A stretch of 64,000 nucleotides of DNA from Zobellia alginiliquefaciens. Its GTDB lineage: Bacteria > Bacteroidota > Bacteroidia > Flavobacteriales > Flavobacteriaceae. Under the pieces are notes generated by a model. It searched no databases. It worked only from the letters and a program-made list of their open reading frames with translations, and was not told where the DNA came from. Positions 50,915 through 58,943 of this stretch are shown one piece after another. Within the stretch, counting starts at the first letter, position 1. Every line of letters starts with the position of its first letter. The position numbers and the translations under genes were made by a program. The stretch spans positions 2,356,001 to 2,420,000 of the forward strand of contig NZ_CP119758.1 in NCBI RefSeq assembly GCF_029323795.1, read 5' to 3'.

Positions 50915-52045
50915 ATGAACAAACCGCTTAATGTAAATAGTCATTTTAATAAAGATAAAATATACACCCAAACTGTTTTGGATCACATGGGTGATTCGGT
51001 ATTTGTAAAAGATGCCCAGAGTAGATTGGTAATTGTCAATGATGCTTTCTGCAAGATGATGGGGCTTTCTCGTAAAGACATTCTAGGAAAAACCCTTGCA
51101 GAAGATTTTGCCCCAGAGGAAGCTGAGTCTTTTTTAAAAGTTGACCAACAAGTTTTGGAAAGCGGTATTGAAAGTGTTGTAGAGGAAAAAATTACGGTTA
51201 GAGGAGGGAAGTCAAAAATTATTTCCACTAGGAAATCACGATTCATTGATGAAAAAGGTCATAAATTTCTTGTGTGTGTGCTTCGCGACATATCCGAAAA
51301 TAAAAAAGCAGAAGAAGATTTACGTAAAAGCGAAACCCAATTAAGGAAAGTTGGAGATACCAAGGATAAACTATTTTCGATTATAGCACATGATTTAAGA
51401 AGTCCGTTTAATAATATCAGTTTGTTATCAGATTTGTTGGGGGATTCGATTCAAAAGAATGATGTTGCACAATCTAACGAGTATTTAGAATTAATCGATA
51501 GGACCACTAAAAACAGCCTTAACCTCTTAGATAATCTTTTGAATTGGGCAAAATCTCAAATGGGTCAACTAGAACTGGAATCAAAAAGTGTTTGTGTTCA
51601 TCAAATAATAAATGAAACTTTAGAATTATACGAGACTATAGCAAAAACCAAGGATATAACTCTAAATTATTCTAAAGTTGAAGCTATAGAGGTGCGTTCT
51701 GATGATAAAATGATAAGAACGGTAGTGCGTAATCTGGTCTCAAATGCTATTAAATTTACAAAACCAGGTGGAAATATAAATTTGTCCACTGCACTGAGCG
51801 ACACCCACGTAGAAGTGACGGTTTCTGACAATGGCGTTGGTATGAGTTCAGATACTTGTAAAAGATTATTTGGCATTAATACCAATATGGCCTGCGTGGG
51901 CACGGCAGACGAAAAAGGTTCCGGTTTTGGTCTAGTGCTCTGTAAGGAGTTTGTAGAAAAACTAGGAGGAAAAATCTGGGCGGAAAGTACATTGGGGGAA
52001 GGCAGTGACTTTAAATTTACTGTGCCATTGAATATGCCCAAATAA
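50915..52045 (+). CDS. PAS-domain sensor histidine kinase, soluble
   Basis: A 376-residue kinase without membrane segments. Residues about 18-130 form a PAS domain (VLDHMGDSVFVKDAQSRLVI, GLSRKDILGKTL, FLVCVLRDISENKKAEE), followed by a short coiled linker and a HisKA domain with the H-box FSIIAHDLRSPFNNIS, then a HATPase with N-box VVRNLVSNAIKFTKPGG, G1 VSDNGVGMS and G2 GSGFGLVLCKEF. No response regulator gene lies nearby, so it is an orphan. Signal unknown; a cytosolic PAS could sense redox state or a ligand. A strong terminator follows at 52076-52098. Confidence 0.93.
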   Translation: MNKPLNVNSHFNKDKIYTQTVLDHMGDSVFVKDAQSRLVIVNDAFCKMMGLSRKDILGKTLAEDFAPEEAESFLKVDQQVLESGIESVVEEKITVRGGKSKIISTRKSRFIDEKGHKFLVCVLRDISENKKAEEDLRKSETQLRKVGDTKDKLFSIIAHDLRSPFNNISLLSDLLGDSIQKNDVAQSNEYLELIDRTTKNSLNLLDNLLNWAKSQMGQLELESKSVCVHQIINETLELYETIAKTKDITLNYSKVEAIEVRSDDKMIRTVVRNLVSNAIKFTKPGGNINLSTALSDTHVEVTVSDNGVGMSSDTCKRLFGINTNMACVGTADEKGSGFGLVLCKEFVEKLGGKIWAESTLGEGSDFKFTVPLNMPK

Positions 52046-52075
52046 CCCTGTTTCCTAGTTTAAAGTTGAATAGGA

Positions 52076-52098
52076 AAAAGAGATGTCTGTTCTCTTTT
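52076..52098 (+). terminator. Intrinsic terminator after the histidine kinase
   Basis: Perfect 8-bp stem AAAAGAGA / TCTCTTTT with loop TGTCTGT. Confidence 0.8.
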
Positions 52099-52131
52099 GT
52101 TTAGTTTAGAGATTAAAATTGAATAAAAGGA

Positions 52132-52725
52132 ATGGACGGCACTACTTTAAAGACTTTTTTAACGACAAACCTAAATGTTGACGAGGGTGAGATTTTTGCA
52201 ATACTTGAGAATTGTAAGAAAAAATCAATCCAAAAAGATACATTCTTATTACGTAAAAATGAACGTTGTGAGCACACTTTTTTTGTTGAAAAAGGCCTGT
52301 TAAGGCAGTACTCTATAGACAATAAGGGTAAAGAGCATGTAATTGCTTTTGCCCCGGAAAATTGGTTTGTAACGGATCGTGAAAGCAGTTATTTTAATTC
52401 GCCTTCAGCATATTATATACAAGCTTTAGAGGCTAGTAGGGTGGTGTTGTTAAACGATGCTTTTATTCAACAGTTATCTAAAAATATTCCATCTTTTTCT
52501 GATTTTAATAATCGGCTTCTTCATAATCATATTCGGCACTTACAGAAGAGAGTAAACGGACTTCTCAGTGCATCGGCAGAAGAAAGGTATTTGCAGTTTG
52601 TGAAAATGTATCCAGATATTCTTTTGCGAGTACCACAAACAATGGTAGCATCCTATTTAGGTGTTACTCCAGAAAGTTTAAGCAGAGTTAGAAAGGGTCT
52701 TGCGCAAAAACATTTTAAAAAATAG
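52132..52725 (+). CDS. Crp/Fnr-family transcriptional regulator
   Basis: A 197-residue protein with a cyclic-nucleotide-binding-type beta barrel (KKKSIQKDTFLLRKNERCEH, FFVEKGLLRQYSID, GKEHVIAFAPENWFVTD) and a C-terminal helix-turn-helix (VPQTMVASYLGVTPESLSRV). The phosphate-binding cassette of true cAMP binders (GEL...R) is not seen, so the ligand may differ or be absent, as in many short Bacteroidetes Crp-like proteins. It lies just upstream of the pirin gene (68 bp), an arrangement common in flavobacteria; it may control that gene. Confidence 0.88.
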   Translation: MDGTTLKTFLTTNLNVDEGEIFAILENCKKKSIQKDTFLLRKNERCEHTFFVEKGLLRQYSIDNKGKEHVIAFAPENWFVTDRESSYFNSPSAYYIQALEASRVVLLNDAFIQQLSKNIPSFSDFNNRLLHNHIRHLQKRVNGLLSASAEERYLQFVKMYPDILLRVPQTMVASYLGVTPESLSRVRKGLAQKHFKK

Positions 52726-52793
52726 CTTCTTACCATACATCAATGTACGGCTTGGTTTATCGCAATAAATTTGTAGTATAAAATGATAAAGAC

Positions 52794-53672
52794 ATGAAAA
52801 CAAGAACAGTAGAATTAGTGGTAAAACCAAAAGACCCACATTTTGTTGGAGATGGTTTTAGAGTGCATAATTTCATACCCAGCGGTTTTAGATTGGATAT
52901 GGAGCGAATGAATCCATTTATTATGATGGACTACAATTCAAAGTTTCATTTTTCTGCAACAGATTCCCCTAGGGGTGTTGACGTACATCCACATAGAGGT
53001 TTTGAAACCGTCACTATTGCTTACAAAGGCAAAGTGGCTCACCATGACAGTAGTGGTGGCGGAGGGGTGATTAGTGAAGGTGATGTACAATGGATGACTG
53101 CTGCAAGTGGTGTTTTGCACAAAGAATACCATGAAGAAGAATGGGCAAAAAAAGGGGGCGACTTTCAAATGGTACAGCTTTGGGTGAATTTGCCTAAAAA
53201 AGATAAAATGAGCGAACCCAAATATCAAGCAATAAAAAAGGAAAATCTAAACCGGTTCAAACTTCCGAACAAAACGGGGGAGGTTGAGGTAATTGCGGGA
53301 GAATACAATGCGGTAAAAGGTGCGGCTTCTACATTTACTCCAATTAATATGTTTAATGCCAGATTGGAAAAAGGAGGTAAAGTGGATTTTTCGTTTCCGG
53401 AGAACTATAATACCGTTCTTTTGGTTATTGAAGGTAGTGTTACGGTAAATGGTACAGATCATGCCCCTACGGATCATTTGGTGTTGATGGCCAATGACGG
53501 GGAGAATTTTACGGTAGAAGCTTCTGAAGATGCATTAGTCTTGGTTTTAAGTGGCGATCCCCTAAACGAGCCTATTGCTGCTCACGGTCCGTTTGTTATG
53601 AATACCAGAGAAGAGCTGATGCAGGCTTTTCACGACTTCAATAACGGCAAATTTGGATACTTGGAGAACTAA
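52794..53672 (+). CDS. Pirin-family cupin protein
   Basis: A 292-residue bicupin. The metal site is VDVHPHRGFETVTIAYKG (two His), VAHHDSSGGGGVISEGDVQW and the HKEYHEE Glu/His in the second half of the N-cupin; the C-terminal cupin begins near INMFNARLEKGGKVDFSFP. Some bacterial pirins are quercetin 2,3-dioxygenases; others bind regulatory partners. Function here unknown. A terminator follows at 53692. Confidence 0.92.
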   Translation: MKTRTVELVVKPKDPHFVGDGFRVHNFIPSGFRLDMERMNPFIMMDYNSKFHFSATDSPRGVDVHPHRGFETVTIAYKGKVAHHDSSGGGGVISEGDVQWMTAASGVLHKEYHEEEWAKKGGDFQMVQLWVNLPKKDKMSEPKYQAIKKENLNRFKLPNKTGEVEVIAGEYNAVKGAASTFTPINMFNARLEKGGKVDFSFPENYNTVLLVIEGSVTVNGTDHAPTDHLVLMANDGENFTVEASEDALVLVLSGDPLNEPIAAHGPFVMNTREELMQAFHDFNNGKFGYLEN

Positions 53673-53691
53673 TAGATTTTAAATTTTTATG

Positions 53692-53735
53692 GCGACAAGG
53701 TGAAAAGAAGTATTGTTTCATTTTGTCGCTTTTTT
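53692..53735 (+). terminator. Intrinsic terminator after the pirin gene
   Basis: 14-bp stem GCGACAAGGTGAAA / TTTCATTTTGTCGC (two G-U pairs) with a 10-nt loop and six T residues. Confidence 0.9.
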
Positions 53736-53805
53736 ATGGTGTTTAATTTGGGTTGTACAAGTGTGTAAAGTAATGTAAATTTAGATTTTATATGCAATCA
53801 TTACA

Positions 53806-54207
53806 ATGGCAGGAGAAAAAGACCTAGCGAAAATGATAAAAGGCATGACCCCAAAGTTGAACGAAGGGGAATATGTATTTGCAACCTTAACGAATGCAAG
53901 CCTAATTTCAAGGGCGGATATCCTTTCTGAGTTTAAAGAGAAAGAAGGTAGTACGGTAATAATTGCCAAGCAAAAAGCCGATGCTTTGAAACTTTCGTAT
54001 GAATACGTAGCTTCTTGGATAACTTTGGAAATCCATTCATCTTTAGAAGGAGTTGGCCTTACTGCTCTGTTTTCCTCAGAATTGGCAAAACACAATATAA
54101 GTTGTAATGTGGTTGCGGCCTACTATCACGACCATATTTTTGTGGATAGAAAAGATGCTGAAAAAGCGGTTGTAGTTTTAAAAGGACTATCTGAAGGTTA
54201 TTCGTAA
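53806..54207 (+). CDS. ACT-domain-like small protein
   Basis: A 133-residue soluble protein with two ACT-like halves: residues 1-65 (LAKMIKGMTPKLNEGEYVFA, the antiparallel strand block) and 66-133 ([60 protein letters not shown]). It matches the COG3602-type ACT proteins, thought to bind small ligands; ligand unknown. The last 165 bp, from 54043, are repeated at 55751-55915. A hairpin AAAAGGG/CCCTTTT overlaps the stop and may terminate. Confidence 0.85.
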   Translation: MAGEKDLAKMIKGMTPKLNEGEYVFATLTNASLISRADILSEFKEKEGSTVIIAKQKADALKLSYEYVASWITLEIHSSLEGVGLTALFSSELAKHNISCNVVAAYYHDHIFVDRKDAEKAVVVLKGLSEGYS

Positions 54208-54230
54208 AAGGGATAACGAATTACCCTTTT
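54206..54230 (+). terminator. Weak terminator-like hairpin overlapping the ACT gene's stop
   Basis: AAAAGGG / CCCTTTT with an 11-nt loop. The stem is only 7 bp, so strength is uncertain. Confidence 0.45.
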
Positions 54231-54515
54231 GAATGTTGCCTCGAAAATTTTACTCATTGCTTTTTGTTTTCAAGCTACGGTTATCTAATCCAGAAACAAT
54301 ATTCTAATCTTTCCGTAAAAAGATATTTTGAAAATTTGGAGGGCAAAGAAACTAGCAGCGGCGTGAGTTGGCCGCTCGAAGTCATGATTTTGTAATGTTT
54401 TGTGGTACCAGTTGATTCAAAATAAATATTTTTCCAAAAAAAATAAATGTTATATATGCTCGTTATTTGTTTGGCACAAAGGCTCGTTTAGTAAACCCTC
54501 AATAATAATCAAACT
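54231..54515. other. Intergenic gap ahead of the YwqK-like gene
   Basis: 285 bp without a gene. It contains a GC-rich hairpin AGCGGC / GCCGCT at 54357-54376 with an 8-nt loop and no T tract, possibly in a leader transcript. No consensus promoter is evident. Confidence 0.4.
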
Positions 54516-55574
54516 ATGAAAAACATTATTAAGAAAATCTTTAAAAGTTTATTGACCTTATTATTGATAACGACGGTAACTGTTTCATCTACCGCACAAA
54601 AAAGCGTACCCACTATAGAATACGTACGTACAGCTAAATTTGGTAAAGAAATCGTTTATTATGGACAGGATGATAAGGTGCTCAATGGTACGTTTAAGAT
54701 TGCGGAAAGGTCCGGAGCTTATAGTGAGGCTACATTTATAGATGGAAAACCTGATGGCAAATGGGAAGGTTACGATAGCTCTGGTAGACTTGAATTTTAC
54801 TCGACCTTTGCTGAAGGTATTGGTAATGGAAAAGGAGAGACTTATTCTCAAGATGGTAGCGTACTGAATACCTATGCTTATAAAAATGGTGAACCGGATG
54901 GGGAATGGATATACAGGAATGAGCACGGAGTATATCAAATAGAAAACTACAATGAGGGCTTAAAAGAAGGAAAATGGGTGCAAACCTCACGGAATTATAA
55001 TGGAGCTGTAACGTCCACAACCATTGAGTATTATAAAAATAACGACCCAACGGGGACTTGGGAAAAAACAAAGGGTGATAATCAGAAAATATCGGTAAAA
55101 GTCTATTCCGGACCCAAATCGTATTCCCTTACCGAATACTTCGAAAACGGTTTTAAAAAAAATGAGGAAATCTACGAGAACGGTGTCAGGGTAATGGAAA
55201 AAAAATACCACGACAACGGAAAATTGGCGCTTTCAGCTACCTACAATGATAAAGGCCCAATTGGGGCACTGGATAAGTTTAATGAAAAAGGGATGATAAT
55301 TAGACACACACCTTATGTCGATGGTCACCTACAAGGTGTAGATGTTACTTATAATTACCGTAGCGGCAACAAATATGTAGAACGGGAATATAAGAATGGT
55401 ATTACCGATGGAATCTATAAGGAATACTACCCTAGTGGAAAACTGGCGTTAGACGGTCAGTACATAAAAGACCAACGTGAGGGGACATGGAAATATTATA
55501 AAGAGAGCGGAGAGTTAAAGCAGGAGCGTGTGTTTAAAAACGACAATCAAGTTTCTGACAAGAGATATGACTAA
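54516..55574 (+). CDS. MORN/YwqK-like repeat protein, secreted
   Basis: A 352-residue protein with signal peptide (ending SSTAQ) and repeated beta-hairpin units of about 23 residues: GKWEGYDSSGRLEFYSTFAEG, GKGETYSQDGSVLNTYAYKNG, GEWIYRNEHGVYQIENYNEG, and near the end GIYKEYYPSGKLALDG and GTWKYYKESGELKQER. Automated pipelines name these YwqK-family antitoxins, but a secreted form without a toxin partner argues against that; a periplasmic or surface structural role is as likely. It separates the ACT gene from its partial copy at 55751. Confidence 0.85.
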   Translation: MKNIIKKIFKSLLTLLLITTVTVSSTAQKSVPTIEYVRTAKFGKEIVYYGQDDKVLNGTFKIAERSGAYSEATFIDGKPDGKWEGYDSSGRLEFYSTFAEGIGNGKGETYSQDGSVLNTYAYKNGEPDGEWIYRNEHGVYQIENYNEGLKEGKWVQTSRNYNGAVTSTTIEYYKNNDPTGTWEKTKGDNQKISVKVYSGPKSYSLTEYFENGFKKNEEIYENGVRVMEKKYHDNGKLALSATYNDKGPIGALDKFNEKGMIIRHTPYVDGHLQGVDVTYNYRSGNKYVEREYKNGITDGIYKEYYPSGKLALDGQYIKDQREGTWKYYKESGELKQERVFKNDNQVSDKRYD

Positions 55575-55750
55575 TCTCACCACTTAAAATATTTGGGAAG
55601 TTGTTTTTCTTGTTTTAATTTTAAATTTTTTCAGGGTTATAATAATGTCGAGATAGTTGAATACTTTTCGGTTCTCGTTGGTCGTATCGAACCTGTTGAA
55701 CGGTGAATGGTAGCTGTCCATTCGTACTTTCCACCAATTATCTCTTATTA

Positions 55751-55915
55751 TTAGAAGGAGTTGGTCTTACTGCTCTGTTTTCCTCAGAATTGGCAAAATA
55801 CAATATAAGTTGCAATGTGGTTGCGGCCTACTATCACGACCATGTTTTTGTGGATAGAAAAGATGCTGAAAAAGCGGTTCATGTACTTAAAATGCTTTCG
55901 GAAAACTATTCGTAA
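55751..55915 (+). pseudogene. Partial copy of the ACT-domain gene
   Basis: 165 bp almost identical to 54043-54207, without gaps, encoding [20 protein letters not shown] and the rest of the ACT C-terminus to the stop. The upstream part of the gene is missing; the open frame that includes it begins at an unrelated ATG (55703). The change ending ([11 protein letters not shown]) differs by several substitutions from the parent, so it is not brand new. Probably a non-functional remnant of a duplication. Confidence 0.8.
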
Positions 55916-56020
55916 AATATAGAAGTCATTATTAAAAAAAAGAAGGTCGTAAGTCCGTTTTTTCAAGTTTCATTTGTTATCTATTTTATTATCTTAGAGG
56001 GCTTAATACCAATCTAGCCC

Positions 56021-57337
56021 ATGCCACTTGCTATTGTAATTGCCGGAATTTTCATTCTTTTCATTTTAATTGCTCGCTTTAAACTCAACGCCTTTATCGC
56101 CTTTATTATCGTTTCCCTATTGGTAGGCGTTGCTGAGGGGATGGATTTTGAAACGGTTACCAAATCTATTCAATCCGGTATTGGTAATACTTTGGGGTAT
56201 CTAATTCTAATTCTTGGTCTTGGGGCCATGTTAGGTAAATTGGTGGCAGATAGCGGTGCCGCACAACGTATCACCACGCAAATGGTAGAGAAATTTGGAA
56301 AAAAACACATTCAGTGGGCTGTGGTATTAACAGGTTTTATTGTAGGTATCCCCATGTTCTATACCGTTGGCTTTGTAATATTAATTCCACTTGTTTTTAC
56401 AGTTGCCGCCGCTACGGGACTTCCCTTAATTTATGTAGGATTGCCTATGTTGGCTTCCCTTTCAGTAACCCACGGATATCTTCCGCCGCACCCGGCACCT
56501 ACAGGTATTGCCGTTATTTTTAATGCGGATATAGGTAAAACGCTATTGTACGGTATTATCGTGGCCATACCAGCTATTATTGTGGCAGGACCTCTTTTGT
56601 CACGCTCAATAAAAAATGTGGAGGCCACGCCTTTAAAAGAATTTTTGAACCCAAAAATCTTAACGGATGATGAGATGCCCAGTACGGCTATCAGTATTGT
56701 AACGGCTTTGCTTCCTGTAATTCTTATAGCTTTTGCATCGGTTATAGCTCTGATACTTCCTGAAGAAAATGCAATTAGAAAAGCAACGGATATTTTAGGC
56801 AATCCCGTAATGGCTATGCTTATATCGGTTTTAGTGGCCATTTATACTTTAGGATTGGCAAGGGGCAAAAAAATGAAAGATGTAATGGACTCTGTTGGAA
56901 GTGCTGTATCCGGCATTACCATGGTACTTCTTATTATAGCAGGAGCAGGGGCTTTAAAACAAGTACTTATAGATAGTGGTGTAAGCGACTACATAGGGGA
57001 AATGCTAAAGGGGTCAACCGTTTCGCCATTAATTTTAGCATGGTTAATTGCTACTGTTATACGGGTCTGTGTAGGCTCTGCAACTGTAGCAGGACTTACG
57101 GCTGCAGGTATTGTATTGCCGTTAATTGCGAATACAGATGTTAGTCCGGAATTAATGGTTTTGGCTATCGGTTCGGGTAGTTTAATGTTATCGCATGTTA
57201 ATGACAGTGGGTTTTGGCTCTATAAAGAGTATTTTAATCTTTCGGTAAAAGATACTTTAAAAACATGGACAGTTATGGAAACCACTGTTGGTGTTATGGG
57301 GCTTATTGGGGTTCTTATTCTTGATATTTTTATATAA
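56021..57337 (+). CDS. GntP-family gluconate/organic acid permease
   Basis: A 438-residue inner-membrane permease with about 12 hydrophobic segments. GntP family features: IARFKLNAFIAFIIVSLLVG, LILGLGAMLGKLVADSGAAQ, HGYLPPHPAPTGIAVIFNAD, and VCVGSATVAGLTAAGIVLP with GSLMLSHVNDSGFW near the end. Members import gluconate, idonate, glycerate or similar acids with protons. The SGNH hydrolase gene follows by 20 bp and may release the substrate; which acid is transported is not known. Confidence 0.93.
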   Translation: MPLAIVIAGIFILFILIARFKLNAFIAFIIVSLLVGVAEGMDFETVTKSIQSGIGNTLGYLILILGLGAMLGKLVADSGAAQRITTQMVEKFGKKHIQWAVVLTGFIVGIPMFYTVGFVILIPLVFTVAAATGLPLIYVGLPMLASLSVTHGYLPPHPAPTGIAVIFNADIGKTLLYGIIVAIPAIIVAGPLLSRSIKNVEATPLKEFLNPKILTDDEMPSTAISIVTALLPVILIAFASVIALILPEENAIRKATDILGNPVMAMLISVLVAIYTLGLARGKKMKDVMDSVGSAVSGITMVLLIIAGAGALKQVLIDSGVSDYIGEMLKGSTVSPLILAWLIATVIRVCVGSATVAGLTAAGIVLPLIANTDVSPELMVLAIGSGSLMLSHVNDSGFWLYKEYFNLSVKDTLKTWTVMETTVGVMGLIGVLILDIFI

Positions 57338-57357
57338 AAACTACGAATCATTGCACG

Positions 57358-58095
57358 ATGATGAAGAGAAGACAATTTATAAACAGAACGGCCCTAGCTA
57401 TTGCAGGAACTAGTCTCATGGGCTGTTTTGACCACTCTAAGTTTCAATTGAAGAAAAATCAGGTCGTGGGTTGCTTTGGTGATAGCATTACGTACGCGGG
57501 AGGTCATGGTTATGTTGAAATGCTTCAGGAAAAATTCAATATAGAAAAGCCGGAACTCAATATTACTTTTATCAACTTTGGAAAAAGTAGTGAGACCGTA
57601 AGCGGACTCACGGAGAAAGACCACCCAGGGCCCAGACCGTATCTTTTTGAGCGGTTAGATACTATTTTAGATAAAAATAAGATAGATGTGGCACTTTTCT
57701 GTTATGGAATCAATGATGGGATTTATGGTAAACCTTCCGAGAAATTATTTAGAAGTTTTAAAATAGGAGTTTATTCCTTCCTAGAAAAAATGAGGCAAAG
57801 AGATATTCCTACTATTTTGCTTACTCCACCTCCTTTGGCCAATTTAGCAGCAAAAGCTCATGAGGGAAATTCATATAGCTACAAAAACCCATATCCGAAG
57901 TATGATGCAGAGGTGTTACAAGAGTTTACCAATATCATTTTAGAAATGCATCACCCATATGCAAATGCCGAGATAAACATTCGTAAACCTCTTTTTAATG
58001 GTCAAAAAGAGTGTTATGGCAAAGACCCTATTCATCCTAATAGGAGCGGTCATAAGTTAATTGCCGATACGATTTTCAGTAATTTATCGTTTTAA
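57358..58095 (+). CDS. SGNH/GDSL hydrolase lipoprotein
   Basis: A 245-residue esterase-like protein. The leader MKRRQFINRTALAIAGTSLMGC (second ATG, 57361) combines an RR-x-F Tat-type motif with a lipobox Cys. Block I is VGCFGDSITYAGGHG with the Ser nucleophile, block III the Asn of YGINDGIYG, and block V the Asp/His pair in DPIHPNRSGHKL. Likely a periplasmic or surface esterase. It is cotranscribed with the GntP gene (20-bp gap), suggesting it supplies a carboxylic acid from an ester; inferred. Confidence 0.85.
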   Translation: MMKRRQFINRTALAIAGTSLMGCFDHSKFQLKKNQVVGCFGDSITYAGGHGYVEMLQEKFNIEKPELNITFINFGKSSETVSGLTEKDHPGPRPYLFERLDTILDKNKIDVALFCYGINDGIYGKPSEKLFRSFKIGVYSFLEKMRQRDIPTILLTPPPLANLAAKAHEGNSYSYKNPYPKYDAEVLQEFTNIILEMHHPYANAEINIRKPLFNGQKECYGKDPIHPNRSGHKLIADTIFSNLSF

Positions 58096-58155
58096 CATTG
58101 CGTTAAGCCCCCGTGGCAGGGTATTTGTTATCTTTATCTTGATTTTTTTAATTCG

Positions 58156-58815
58156 ATGATCAAAAACTATTCGGTATTGGTATTAGCTGTTATGCTGTTT
58201 TCCTTTTCAGGGATGGCACAGACCGATATTCCTCAAAAGAAAGATTTAAAAATAGATGCAGCCAATAAAATAGATGATAATGCTAAGCCTAATGAAGGAA
58301 CATCTTTGAAAATTCCTTCTGTAGTTGATGATCAACCTCAGGTTGAATTGGATTTTGCAAAACGGAATCCGGTTAAGATGATTGATGACCGAGAATTAGT
58401 GCAGGCGGGAGCAGGCATGAAAATTGACCCTAAAGTTGGACCAATACAACCTAAGGAAGGTTCAAAGCAGCATTTCCCGGATATGTACATGGGCGATGTA
58501 AAAAACAATGGCAAATTTGTTGGTATTGTTTGTCGAGACCATGAAAATGTAGATGGCGACCGTATAAAAATTTATGTCAATGGGGATGTTGTTGACCCTA
58601 ATATCCTTTTAACAGGTTCTTTTAAAGGCGTAAATATAGATTTGAAAAAAGGGTTTAATCGTGTAGATTTTGAGGCTCTTAACACCGGAACTTCCGCACC
58701 TAATACCGCTCAGGTAAACGTTTATGATGATAAAGGGGAACTAATTTACGCTAATAAATGGTTGCTCTCCGAGGGTTCTAAAGCTACCTTGATTATTACT
58801 AAAGAGGAGGATTAA
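58156..58815 (+). CDS. Secreted hypothetical protein
   Basis: A 219-residue protein that I do not assign to a family. Signal peptide MIKNYSVLVLAVMLFSFSGMAQ, then a low-complexity acidic/polar linker to about residue 105, then a beta-rich domain (KFVGIVCRDHENVDGDRIKI, DLKKGFNRVDFEALNTGTS, AQVNVYDDKGELIYANKWLL). The last part looks like a small beta-sandwich. No catalytic motif. It stands alone, ahead of the terminator at 58889. Confidence 0.8.
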   Translation: MIKNYSVLVLAVMLFSFSGMAQTDIPQKKDLKIDAANKIDDNAKPNEGTSLKIPSVVDDQPQVELDFAKRNPVKMIDDRELVQAGAGMKIDPKVGPIQPKEGSKQHFPDMYMGDVKNNGKFVGIVCRDHENVDGDRIKIYVNGDVVDPNILLTGSFKGVNIDLKKGFNRVDFEALNTGTSAPNTAQVNVYDDKGELIYANKWLLSEGSKATLIITKEED

Positions 58816-58888
58816 TAGTTTTTTTTCTATTTGGTATAGACTTTAATTGCGTTTCTATTTGAACAGTTTGTGATTTAGATAACAATCC

Positions 58889-58912
58889 TAAAAAGTGGAG
58901 TACCACTTTTTA
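58889..58912. terminator. Intrinsic terminator between the hypothetical and ABC transporter genes
   Basis: Perfect 10-bp stem TAAAAAGTGG / CCACTTTTTA with loop AGTA. Confidence 0.85.
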
Positions 58913-58943
58913 CCGTAACTTTGGCCTCTTCAAACCTTCTTCC

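Noticed and set aside
54516-55574. Toxin-antitoxin module involving the YwqK-like protein
   Set aside because: The protein has a signal peptide and no toxin-like partner gene; the name is an annotation habit.
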